A stretch of 64,000 nt of DNA from JAKZRT01 sp965247915 (GTDB lineage: Bacteria > Pseudomonadota > Alphaproteobacteria > Rhodobacterales > Rhodobacteraceae), in assembly GCA_965247915.1 (NCBI GenBank), contig OZ252048.1, positions 2,728,001 through 2,792,000 of the forward strand. Reading direction: 5' to 3'. The notes below the pieces were generated by a model. That model was not told the origin of the DNA. It saw only the letters and a list, made by a program, of their open reading frames with translations, and made no database searches. This document shows, one piece after another, positions 33,119 to 40,828 of the stretch (within the stretch, counting starts at the first letter, position 1; each line of letters starts with the position of its first letter). A program made the position numbers and the translations under genes.

Positions 33119-33943
33119 ATGAGCGCCGAGATACTCCCATTCGATTTTGAAGAACAGGCCGTGCGCGTGGTGATGCGCGACGGCGACCCGTGGTTCGTGG
33201 CGGCGGATATCTGCCGCGTGCTGGAATTGAGCAATCCAACCGAAGCGATCCGCCCGCTCGATGATGACGAACGGGCTAAGTATTTCTTAGGGCGTCAGGG
33301 CAAAAGTAACATCATCAGCGAGAGCGGTCTTTACGCGCTGGTGATCACCAGCCGCAAGGATCAGGCCCGTCGGTTCCGCAAATGGATCACTTCCGAGGTC
33401 CTGCCGGCGATCCGCCGCCATGGCCGCTATGACCTGCCCGGCCTGCCCGAGGCCACCGGCATTGGCGACGTCGCGGCGCGCGACGCCGATCTTTGGCTTT
33501 CGATGATCCGCGAGGCGCGATTGCTGGGCGGCACCCGCGCCGGGCGCACGATGTGGGCGCGCAGCCCGCTGCCACCCCTGCAGCTGACCGCACAAGGCAC
33601 CGGGAGCATCGACAAGACTGAGGCGCAGGCCTGTCTGGAACATCTGACCGCGCGGTTGGGGGACACGTTGAGCGAGGCGCGGCTGGGCAGCCAGGAGGCC
33701 ATCGACCGGCTGACCGACCTTGGCGCGCGGGCCAAGAACGACGGCCTGTTTCTGGCCAATCCCGCGCATGGCGCGCCCGAGCGCCTGTTCAAGGACACCC
33801 AGTGGCGCGACGGGCGCTACAAACCGGTCTTGCTGAGCCTGCCGGGGGCCATGAATTCGGTTCAGGTGTTCTCGCTCGGGTCGGTATCCACGCGCGGTAT
33901 CATCCTGCCCTATGCACTTTTCGGAGGGCAGACCGATGCATGA
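33119..33943 (+). CDS. BRO-N domain antirepressor-like protein
   Basis: 274 residues. BRO-N: 'FVAADICRVLELSNPTEAIRPLDDDERAKY' and 'SESGLYALVITSRKDQARRFRKWITSEVLPAIRRHG' (residues ~25-105), then a C-terminal part unlike common antirepressor KilA-C domains. AGGAGG before ATG. Its place among structural genes, next to a moron, suggests acquisition or late-expressed regulation. Confidence 0.8.
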   Translation: MSAEILPFDFEEQAVRVVMRDGDPWFVAADICRVLELSNPTEAIRPLDDDERAKYFLGRQGKSNIISESGLYALVITSRKDQARRFRKWITSEVLPAIRRHGRYDLPGLPEATGIGDVAARDADLWLSMIREARLLGGTRAGRTMWARSPLPPLQLTAQGTGSIDKTEAQACLEHLTARLGDTLSEARLGSQEAIDRLTDLGARAKNDGLFLANPAHGAPERLFKDTQWRDGRYKPVLLSLPGAMNSVQVFSLGSVSTRGIILPYALFGGQTDA

Positions 33944-34169
33944 TCGTTCCCAGAACGCTTTCGACCGGGCCGAGGAAATCGGCGATACGCTGCATTCGCT
34001 GGCCGGCTGCGAGGATGCGCTGTTGGCGGTTCTGGACGAACCGCTTTCCCAGACGCCAGACAAGGGCCGCGCGGCCTATGGCGTTTTGCAGGCGATGCGA
34101 CTGTTCCGCGCCGAGGCCGCAGATGCCATTGAGGCATTGGCGCACAGTGAAACGCAGGGGGCGGCATGA
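33936..34169 (+). CDS. Small phage protein (77 aa), unknown
   Basis: ATG 33936 with GGAGGG upstream, overlapping the previous gene by eight bases. Acidic helical protein ('LAGCEDALLAVLDEPLSQT'). No function recognised. Confidence 0.55.
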   Translation: MHDRSQNAFDRAEEIGDTLHSLAGCEDALLAVLDEPLSQTPDKGRAAYGVLQAMRLFRAEAADAIEALAHSETQGAA

Positions 34170-34537
34170 GAAGCCTTCGTCTTGCATCTCTCGGCGCGGT
34201 TGCACGGCTTTTCAGCTTCGCCCGCGCCGCGCGGCTGTCGGACGCCTGGCGCGAGCTGGCCACACAGCCCGAGATCGTGCGCGATCTGACTTATCTGGGG
34301 CACCTCTTTGAGGCCGACATCGATCCGGCGACCGGGTCGGTCTACGAACACGACGAATTGACCGCGCGCGGCGCGCGAAAATCCATGGTGCTGGCGATCT
34401 TCGCCCGCGCCGAAATTTCCCACGACGAACTCAACCATATCAGGAAGGAAATGGAGAGCGATGACCCTTTTGAGCAGCATGACGAATACGGCAGAGACGG
34501 ACCCCTGGGCGCAGATGGTGATGGCACCGGCGGATGA
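34166..34537 (+). CDS. Small phage protein (123 aa), unknown
   Basis: Starts ATGA over the previous stop; basic N-terminus then 'LATQPEIVRDLTYLGHLFEADIDPATGSVYEHDELTARGARKSMVLAIFARA'. Its last 77 bases are also the start of the scaffold gene in another frame, an unusually long overlap. Confidence 0.55.
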   Translation: MRSLRLASLGAVARLFSFARAARLSDAWRELATQPEIVRDLTYLGHLFEADIDPATGSVYEHDELTARGARKSMVLAIFARAEISHDELNHIRKEMESDDPFEQHDEYGRDGPLGADGDGTGG

Positions 34538-35531
34538 CGGCGGCGGCGGCTCTGGCGAGGGTGGCGGCGCTGACGAGGGCGGCGGCTCTGGCGAGGGCGG
34601 CGGCGCTGACGAGGGCGGCGGCTCTGGCGAGGGCGGCGGCTCTGGCGAGGGCGGCGGCTCTGGCGAGGGTGGCGGCTCTGGCGAGGGCGGCGACGACAGG
34701 GCCTGGTACGAGACCCGCGAATGGACCGATCCGGCGCTGAAGGATCACCTGATCAAACAGGGCTATCACAACGGCACCGCCGAGGAAGCGCTGGACAACG
34801 CGCTTAAGGGCGATCTGAACGCCACCCAAAAGCTGGGCAAAGGGGCCGATCAGCTGATCGACAAACCCGAGGCCGAAAAACCGCTTGGCGATTTCTTCAA
34901 GGCCAATGCGGCGACCTTCGGGGTGCCCGACAAGGCCGAGGGCTATGAGATCACGATGCCCGAGAACATGCCCGAGGGCGTGCCGGTCGATGACGCGCTG
35001 TTGGGCAAGTTTCGCGAATTCGCTCATGAAAACAGCCTGCCGGGCGGCGTTGTTCAGGCGGTCGCGACGTTTTTTGCCGGGAACCAGGTTGAGGCATTCA
35101 ATGCGCTGAATACCGGGGCAACCGAGGCGCAAACCAAGATGGAGGAAGCGCTGACAAAGGACTGGGGGGCCAATTACGACACCAACACGGATATGGCCAA
35201 ACGGGCATTCCAGACCATCGCGGCGCGGTTGAAAATGGACCCCGACGCGGCCAGGCTGGTCGCCAGCCGCCTTGGCAAGGACATGGGCGATGCAGGTCTG
35301 TTGCGGTTTTTCCATGGTCTCGGGTCGGAACTGGGCGAAGACATTCTTTTGAAACCGCAAGGATCAGGCGCCCCCAATTCCGAACTGGCCACGGCGACAC
35401 AGCGCAAGGCGTTGATCATGGGGCCGAAAGGCGAAATGCTGACCGCGCGGGGCAAAGGCGACCGCGACGCCGTCAAGCGCCTGCAGGGCGAACTGGACGG
35501 GATCAACAAGGTGCTGCTGCAAAACGCCTGA
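34461..35531 (+). CDS. Putative scaffolding protein with Gly-rich repeat linker
   Basis: 356 residues. Residues ~28-75 are eight six-residue units GGGSGE or GGGADE. Then an acidic helical body ('DPALKDHLIKQGYHNGTAEEALDNALKGD') and a C-terminal helix 'KGDRDAVKRLQGELDGINKVLLQ'. Acidic, helical and directly before the capsid gene, as podovirus scaffolds are. GGAGAG precedes ATG 34461. The repeat linker is unusual for a scaffold. Confidence 0.65.
   Translation: MTLLSSMTNTAETDPWAQMVMAPADDGGGGSGEGGGADEGGGSGEGGGADEGGGSGEGGGSGEGGGSGEGGGSGEGGDDRAWYETREWTDPALKDHLIKQGYHNGTAEEALDNALKGDLNATQKLGKGADQLIDKPEAEKPLGDFFKANAATFGVPDKAEGYEITMPENMPEGVPVDDALLGKFREFAHENSLPGGVVQAVATFFAGNQVEAFNALNTGATEAQTKMEEALTKDWGANYDTNTDMAKRAFQTIAARLKMDPDAARLVASRLGKDMGDAGLLRFFHGLGSELGEDILLKPQGSGAPNSELATATQRKALIMGPKGEMLTARGKGDRDAVKRLQGELDGINKVLLQNA
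34541..34694. repeat. 18-bp tandem repeat coding for GGGSGE/GGGADE units
   Basis: Eight in-frame 18-bp units of the type GGCGGCTCTGGCGAGGGC, two of them with the GCTGACGAG variant. Near-identical at DNA level, so copy number could change by slippage without breaking the frame. Confidence 0.8.
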
Positions 35532-35553
35532 TCCCGCGTTCGGCGCAAAGAAA

Positions 35554-35583
35554 AAGCCCGCAGGCCAGGCGGTCTGCGGGCTT
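35554..35583. terminator. Rho-independent terminator after scaffold gene
   Basis: AAGCCCGCAG ... CTGCGGGCTT, a perfect ten-base stem with ten-base loop, preceded by A5. U-rich tail is weak (TTCGGATTTT). Confidence 0.65.
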
Positions 35584-35839
35584 CGGATTTTGTAGGAATT
35601 CCACAATCCCTGGTGCAGCTCCGACGCACCGGCCCCGCATATAGCACTTGACAGACGATCCGGTATCTGCCTTACCTGCGAATCAGTCGAAAGACGCGCG
35701 GGTAGTCCTGATCCTTTCAGGGTCCGCTACTGCAGGGTAAGGCCTGCCGCCCCAGAAGAGCGCATCTTCAGGTCGGGTCCGGCACCGCCGGGGAGTCCTC
35801 CGAACAATCACCGCAACATTGTTCAGGAGGAAAAAACCG
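35584..35839 (+). promoter_or_regulatory. Capsid gene leader with promoter-like element
   Basis: 256 non-coding bases between terminator and capsid gene. TTGACA at 35648-35653 is a good -35 box; a -10 about 17 bases on (CTTACC) is weak. GTTCAGGAGGAAAAAA gives a strong ribosome-binding site. The rest is G+C-rich with short inverted repeats; no known riboswitch recognised. Likely gives the capsid gene its own high expression. Confidence 0.45.
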
Positions 35840-36781
35840 ATGAGTTTTACTGAACGCTTCAACGAAGCCTACCGTCTGAAATATTCCGACCAGGCGCAGA
35901 TGGCGATCGACCATCACCAAGGTTATTTGCGCCCGTTCGTGACCGAACAGACCTGCGAAGGCACGCAGGCGCAGATGTTCATCGAATTCGACAGCAAGAA
36001 AGCGCAGCGCCGCGAAGGCCGCGCGCCGACAAACCGCGACGATCCGACCAACCGCCGCGCGCGGTGGCTGAAATATCCGGGCATCTGGGACACCAGCGAA
36101 TATATCGACAGCGAAGACACGCTGAAGGCGACGCAGGATTTCCAGTCAACGCTGATGACCGCCCAGGCGGAGGCCATGCAGCGGTCGATCGACGAGGACA
36201 TCATCCTTGCGGGCATCTTCGGCGACGCCTATGAGGGCGAGCTGGGGACCGGCGCAATCACCCTCCCGGCCACCCAGTTGATTGCCAGCACGGTTCAGGA
36301 AGGCGCGGGCACAGCCGGCGTCGGTTTGAACCTGCGCAAACTGCGCAGCAATCGCCTGCTTTTTGCGGGTCACAAGATCGACCTGCAGGCCAATCCGATC
36401 GTCTGCCCGGTGACCGCCGAACAGATCGACGATCTGGGCGACGAGATCAAGCTGACCAACGCCGATTATCGGGCCGACGCGGCCCCGATGTTCAACCGCG
36501 AAGGCAAGCTGACCATGGTCTGGAACCACGTCTTCGTGGAATACCAGAACCTGCAGACCAAGCAGAAGGACTTTGCCGACGGCAACGGAATTGTCACGGT
36601 GCAGCGGGTGCCGACCTGGATCAAATCTGCTGTGCGCCTTGGCGTCTGGATGGAGGTCCGCCCGCGCCAAACGTTCGACAGCTCCAAATACGACACGCCG
36701 TTCATCTGGAACGAAATGTCGATGGACTGCCGGCGCGGCAACGAAAAGGGCGTCTCGGAAATCGAGTGCGTCATCGGCTGA
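35840..36781 (+). CDS. Major capsid protein
   Basis: 313 residues starting 'MSFTERFNEAYRLKYSDQAQ' after AGGAGG. 'ARWLKYPGIWDTSEYIDSEDTLKATQDFQSTLMTAQAEAMQRSIDEDII' and 'NRLLFAGHKID' match capsid proteins of podovirus-like prophages. Own terminator/leader upstream and hairpin downstream point to strong separate transcription. Confidence 0.75.
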   Translation: MSFTERFNEAYRLKYSDQAQMAIDHHQGYLRPFVTEQTCEGTQAQMFIEFDSKKAQRREGRAPTNRDDPTNRRARWLKYPGIWDTSEYIDSEDTLKATQDFQSTLMTAQAEAMQRSIDEDIILAGIFGDAYEGELGTGAITLPATQLIASTVQEGAGTAGVGLNLRKLRSNRLLFAGHKIDLQANPIVCPVTAEQIDDLGDEIKLTNADYRADAAPMFNREGKLTMVWNHVFVEYQNLQTKQKDFADGNGIVTVQRVPTWIKSAVRLGVWMEVRPRQTFDSSKYDTPFIWNEMSMDCRRGNEKGVSEIECVIG

Positions 36782-36793
36782 CCTGGCCTGACC

Positions 36794-36820
36794 ACGCAGG
36801 GCGGCGCGTCCACCCTGCGT
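36794..36820. terminator. Hairpin after capsid gene
   Basis: ACGCAGGG (36794-36801) and CCCTGCGT (36813-36820) form a perfect eight-base stem; the tail is pyrimidine-rich (CTTCCCCCTCTTTTT). Possible partial terminator or mRNA-stabilising element. Confidence 0.5.
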
Positions 36821-36849
36821 CTTCCCCCTCTTTTTGAAGGAACCAAGAC

Positions 36850-37317
36850 ATGGCAATCGTAAAAAACTATTCGACCGTGTTCGGGGCTTCGGCGGACGGT
36901 ATCCGCCAGGTGCCGAATTCCGCATCCCGGCATGGCCGGGTCATGGTCGTCGCGGGCAAAGTGACCTGCCTGGCGACCGACAATCTTGGGTCGATCTATC
37001 TTCTGGCCCCGATCCCGTCGTCGGCGATCATTTTGCCCGCAACCCTGATTAAAGGCGACGCCTGGGGCTTTGCCCAATTTGTCGTCGGCATCGAGGGCGC
37101 GGTCGATCAGCTTTTGGACATCACAACGGTTTCGGCCCTGACCGCCGGTGACCCGATCCTGGCCGCGTTCGACGCAAAGTGGAACAAGCCGGTTTGGGAA
37201 CAAGCGGGGCTGGCGGCCGATCCGATGACGCCGCTAAATCTGATGCTGACCGCCGAGGCCGACGCCACCGGCGCCGGTCAGGTCGATTTTGATCTGCACA
37301 TCGCCAACCACGTCTAG
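36850..37317 (+). CDS. Capsid-associated phage protein (155 aa)
   Basis: Beta-rich protein without Cys-rich or membrane features beyond 'RVMVVAGKVTCLATDNLGSIYLLAPIPSSAIILPATLIKGDAWG'. AAGGAA upstream. Position after the capsid and its fold type suggest a head decoration or minor head protein; not proven. Confidence 0.55.
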   Translation: MAIVKNYSTVFGASADGIRQVPNSASRHGRVMVVAGKVTCLATDNLGSIYLLAPIPSSAIILPATLIKGDAWGFAQFVVGIEGAVDQLLDITTVSALTAGDPILAAFDAKWNKPVWEQAGLAADPMTPLNLMLTAEADATGAGQVDFDLHIANHV

Positions 37318-37331
37318 GCGGGGGCGGCCCC

Positions 37332-37937
37332 GTGACTGTTTTCCAGACCGAAGATGCAAATGCGATTGTCGAGCGCGCCCTTGGCTGGGCCGAGCATCGG
37401 TCGCGTTTCGCCGGTCTGGAAGACCAAAGTGCGGAAGCCAAAGCCGCGCGCCTGCGGTACGACACCCGCAGGCGCGGGGTGCTCGAAAGCCTCGACTGGA
37501 ATTTCGCGCGCCGCCGCGTGGTGCCGTCGGTGCGCACCGATCTGACCCCTCCGCCCGATCTGCCGGTGGCTTTCGCCCGCCCGGCAAATGCACGGCGCAT
37601 CCGCGACGTGCTGACCGGGATCACGCCACAGCGCTGGCGCGCCGAGGTCGGGATTTTCGCCCAATCCAGCGATGACCCGCAAATCGTTTTCACCGGCGAC
37701 GAGACCAACCCGGCCCTGTTCCCGGCGCATTTCGTGCAGGCGCTGGAGTTTTTGCTGGCCGCCGAGTTCGCGCTGAATTTCGCACGCTCGGCCAACCGCT
37801 CGAAAATCATGCTCGACAATTTCCGCGACGCGATGCGCGAGGCCGACATCATCGAGGCCCAGGAGCAAAGTGCTGACAGCGCTTACGCGCGCGGGCCGCT
37901 GGAACTGGCGCTTGCCACTGGCGATCCGGGGGTCTGA
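37332..37937 (+). CDS. Tail tubular protein A-like adaptor
   Basis: 201 residues, GTG start. 'IVERALGWAEHRSRF', 'LESLDWNFARRR', 'ALEFLLAAEFALNF' match the T7 gp11-like gatekeeper that docks to the portal. Next gene is the matching tube B protein. Confidence 0.75.
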   Translation: MTVFQTEDANAIVERALGWAEHRSRFAGLEDQSAEAKAARLRYDTRRRGVLESLDWNFARRRVVPSVRTDLTPPPDLPVAFARPANARRIRDVLTGITPQRWRAEVGIFAQSSDDPQIVFTGDETNPALFPAHFVQALEFLLAAEFALNFARSANRSKIMLDNFRDAMREADIIEAQEQSADSAYARGPLELALATGDPGV

Positions 37938-37940
37938 GCC

Positions 37941-40373
37941 ATGGTCCGCGTCTCCCCTCCTGCGCCGTCCGCCGCCTCGGGTGAACTTTCCGAACTGATG
38001 TTCGGACGGCCCGATTATGTGCGTTATGCGAACGGCGCGCGTGCGGTGCGCGGCTTCATCGTGCTGCCCGAGGGCGGCGTGACCCGCAGCCCCGGCACCA
38101 TTCACCTGGGCGAAACATTCGCCAGCGCCGATGCGCGCCTGACCAAGTTTGTGTTCAAGGACGAAGACGCCGTGCTGTTGGAATGGACCGCTGCCCTTTT
38201 GCGGTTCTGGCGCCAGGGCGCGCTGATCGACAGCGGCGGCAATCCCTATTCGATCGCCACGCCGTATTCGGTGGCGCAGGCCGACAAAATCCAGTCGCTG
38301 GCCTCAAGCGATCGGGTCTATCTGGCCAATGGGGACAACCCGCCGCAGCGCCTGTCGCGCTTTGCGCTGGACAACTGGACCATCGCCGCCACCGCCTTCG
38401 TGAATGGCCCGTTCCGGGGCCGCAACCTGGACGAGACCAGGGAAATTGCCGTCTCGGGTATTGAGGGTAGCATCACGCTGACCGCCAGCGCTGACATTTT
38501 CGACGCGGCTCATGTGGGCGTTCTCTTTGAGCTGCACGACACCGACACCAGCGACACCGCCGAATGGGCCGCAGATCTGGCGGCGGTGACCGGCGAGCGG
38601 TATTACCACAACGGACGGCTTTACGAGATCGCCGGCTTTCGTGCGGCATCCGGAGCGACGGGATCGACCAAGCCGAAAGTGGACGAGGCCAACGGCAACG
38701 CGGTCGATGCGGACGCCACTGTGCGCTGGACCGCAATTTTCACCGGCAATCCCGGCGCGGTGCCGGTCTGGGCGGCGAAAAGGACCGTCACCATCGGCAC
38801 CCGGCGTTTTGCCGACGGCTGGACCATCGAGGTGGTGGGTTTCGCGCTGACCGGCAAAAACACAGGCGTCAATCCGCCGGTGCATCTGGAGGGGTTCTGG
38901 CTGGCCGAAAAGAACGGGCCGGTCTGGAAATATCTCTCTGACGGATCGGGCGTGGTGCGGATCGCGACGGTGACCGACGCCAGGAACGCCACCGCCACGG
39001 TCGAAAGCCGCCTGCCCGACGGTCTGGCAACCCGCCCGACCTACAGATGGGCCGAAGGGGCCTGGTCGGCCTTGAACGGCTATCCGCGCGCCATCGGGGC
39101 CTATCAGTCGCGCCACATCTATGGCGGCACCGACAACGACCCCCGCGCAATCTGGTGCAGCGTCATCGGCGGCACCGTCGATATGACCGCGCGCGGCGCC
39201 GACGATGACGGGTTTTCCTACATTCTGGAAAGCGACGAACGCGAAAACGGCGAGATCAAGACCATCGCCGGGGCCAAGGGGCGGGTTCACATCGGCACCA
39301 CGGCGGCGGAATTCTTTGGCTATTCGACCGAGGAAGGCCGCGCATTCTCCGAGGCCACCGCGAAGTTCGACAGCGACACCAACCACGGCGCTGCGGATGC
39401 GCGCGCTCTGGTGATCGACGGTGTGCCGGTTTTCCTGGACAAATCCGGGCGTCGGCTGATCATGCTTGTGCAAAACGACCGGGGCCGGTTCGAAGTTGAC
39501 GATCTGACCCAGATTGCCCGCCACATGCTGGGCGACGGCTGCGACAAGTTGGTGTTTCAGCGCCTGCCCATTCCGATCATCTGGGCGCGGCTGCCGGCAA
39601 CCGGCAAGCTGGTGGGCTGCACCTTCAATCTGCGCCAGCAGCTCATCGGATTTCACCGCCACGATCTGGCCGGCGGCCACATGGTCGATATGGAGGTCAT
39701 GCCAAGCGACGATGGCACATCCGAGGTGCTGGAATTGATCGTGCGGCGCAATGTGGGTGCGGCGACCAAACATTTTCGCGAGCGCCTGGCCGATCCGTTC
39801 ATCGATCTCGATGGCACCGATCCGCCGCTGCAAGACGCCTGGCACCAGTTCTGCGCGATCCGGTACCAGGGAGCGCCCACGGGGGTCATCGCCGGGCTTG
39901 ACCATCTTGAAGGCGAAACTGTCACCGCCTGGACCGAGTTCGGCGCGATGCCGGGGTTGGCGGTGGCAGGCGGCGCTGTGACACTGACTCGCGCAGATGT
40001 GACCTCGGCCATCGTCGGGCTGGACGCCACGCCACTGCAGCGCTTCGACACACTCGACATCATCGTGGGCACGCCCGACGGCGGCGACGACGGGCGCTTA
40101 CGCACGCACCGCGTGGCGGGGGTCCGCGTGCATCACTCGGCCGGGGGCACGTACTCCAATGTCCAGGCCCTTGACGGGATCGAAGATGCGCCCGATCCCC
40201 AGCAGATTTTCCCGGTGGATTTCGGCGGCGCGGCGGCGCTGCACTCCGGCGTTTTCGAGGTGGCCGGCCACAAGGGCTGGGCGCATCAGAGCTATCTGCG
40301 CTTTCAGCCCGAACCGGGCGCGCCGCTGACCATTCTGGGGCGCACGCCGACGATGATGATAACGGACGACTGA
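37941..40373 (+). CDS. Tail tubular protein B-like nozzle protein
   Basis: 810 residues. 'GELSELMFGRPDYVRYANGARAVRGFIVLPEGGVTRSPGT' is the conserved N-terminus of podovirus tail-tube B proteins; the rest is beta-rich with 'YPRAIGAYQSRHIYGGT' and 'FFGYSTEEGRAFSE'. Forms the nozzle of the short tail. Confidence 0.8.
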   Translation: MVRVSPPAPSAASGELSELMFGRPDYVRYANGARAVRGFIVLPEGGVTRSPGTIHLGETFASADARLTKFVFKDEDAVLLEWTAALLRFWRQGALIDSGGNPYSIATPYSVAQADKIQSLASSDRVYLANGDNPPQRLSRFALDNWTIAATAFVNGPFRGRNLDETREIAVSGIEGSITLTASADIFDAAHVGVLFELHDTDTSDTAEWAADLAAVTGERYYHNGRLYEIAGFRAASGATGSTKPKVDEANGNAVDADATVRWTAIFTGNPGAVPVWAAKRTVTIGTRRFADGWTIEVVGFALTGKNTGVNPPVHLEGFWLAEKNGPVWKYLSDGSGVVRIATVTDARNATATVESRLPDGLATRPTYRWAEGAWSALNGYPRAIGAYQSRHIYGGTDNDPRAIWCSVIGGTVDMTARGADDDGFSYILESDERENGEIKTIAGAKGRVHIGTTAAEFFGYSTEEGRAFSEATAKFDSDTNHGAADARALVIDGVPVFLDKSGRRLIMLVQNDRGRFEVDDLTQIARHMLGDGCDKLVFQRLPIPIIWARLPATGKLVGCTFNLRQQLIGFHRHDLAGGHMVDMEVMPSDDGTSEVLELIVRRNVGAATKHFRERLADPFIDLDGTDPPLQDAWHQFCAIRYQGAPTGVIAGLDHLEGETVTAWTEFGAMPGLAVAGGAVTLTRADVTSAIVGLDATPLQRFDTLDIIVGTPDGGDDGRLRTHRVAGVRVHHSAGGTYSNVQALDGIEDAPDPQQIFPVDFGGAAALHSGVFEVAGHKGWAHQSYLRFQPEPGAPLTILGRTPTMMITDD

Positions 40374-40377
40374 GCGC

Positions 40378-40824
40378 ATGTGTGATCCGGCCACAGCAGC
40401 ACTTGTTCTCAGCATCGCAGGCGGTGCCACGTCCGCCTATCAGTCCGCCGCCATCGGCAATGCCAACGCGACGCTGGCGCAATTCGAGGCCGACCAGGCC
40501 GCCGAAATCGGGCGGTTCAACGAGGCGCGTGCGCGCAGCCGGATGGACCGCCTGATCGCGCGCCAGCGCGGCGAGCTGGTCGCGCGCGGAGTGCGGCTGG
40601 ACAGCGTGTCGGCCGGGCGTCTGGGCGCGGAAGCGGCGGGCGAGCGGTTCGTTGAGGGCCAGGCGCAGCGGTTCAACACGTCCAGCCGGGTCACGGCGCT
40701 GAGCAACGAGGGGCGCATTTTGCAGGCCGAGGGTCGCCTGGGCGCGGCGCAGGGTCTGTTCAACACCGGGGCGCGCAGCCTGACATCGGCGCTCGACCTC
40801 TGGCCCGAACTGGCGGGGACGTGA
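40378..40824 (+). CDS. Internal virion protein, gp14-like (148 aa)
   Basis: Hydrophobic N-terminus 'MCDPATAALVLSIAGGATSAYQSAAIGNANA' followed by an Ala/Arg-rich helix with 'EAAGERFVEGQAQRFNTSSRVTALS', the pattern of small podovirus ejection proteins that enter the host envelope first. Confidence 0.65.
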   Translation: MCDPATAALVLSIAGGATSAYQSAAIGNANATLAQFEADQAAEIGRFNEARARSRMDRLIARQRGELVARGVRLDSVSAGRLGAEAAGERFVEGQAQRFNTSSRVTALSNEGRILQAEGRLGAAQGLFNTGARSLTSALDLWPELAGT

Positions 40825-40828
40825 GCAG

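Noticed and set aside
38304..39905. 533-residue antisense frame within the tail tube gene
   Set aside because: Shadow of a G+C-rich gene; composition and lack of motifs do not support it.
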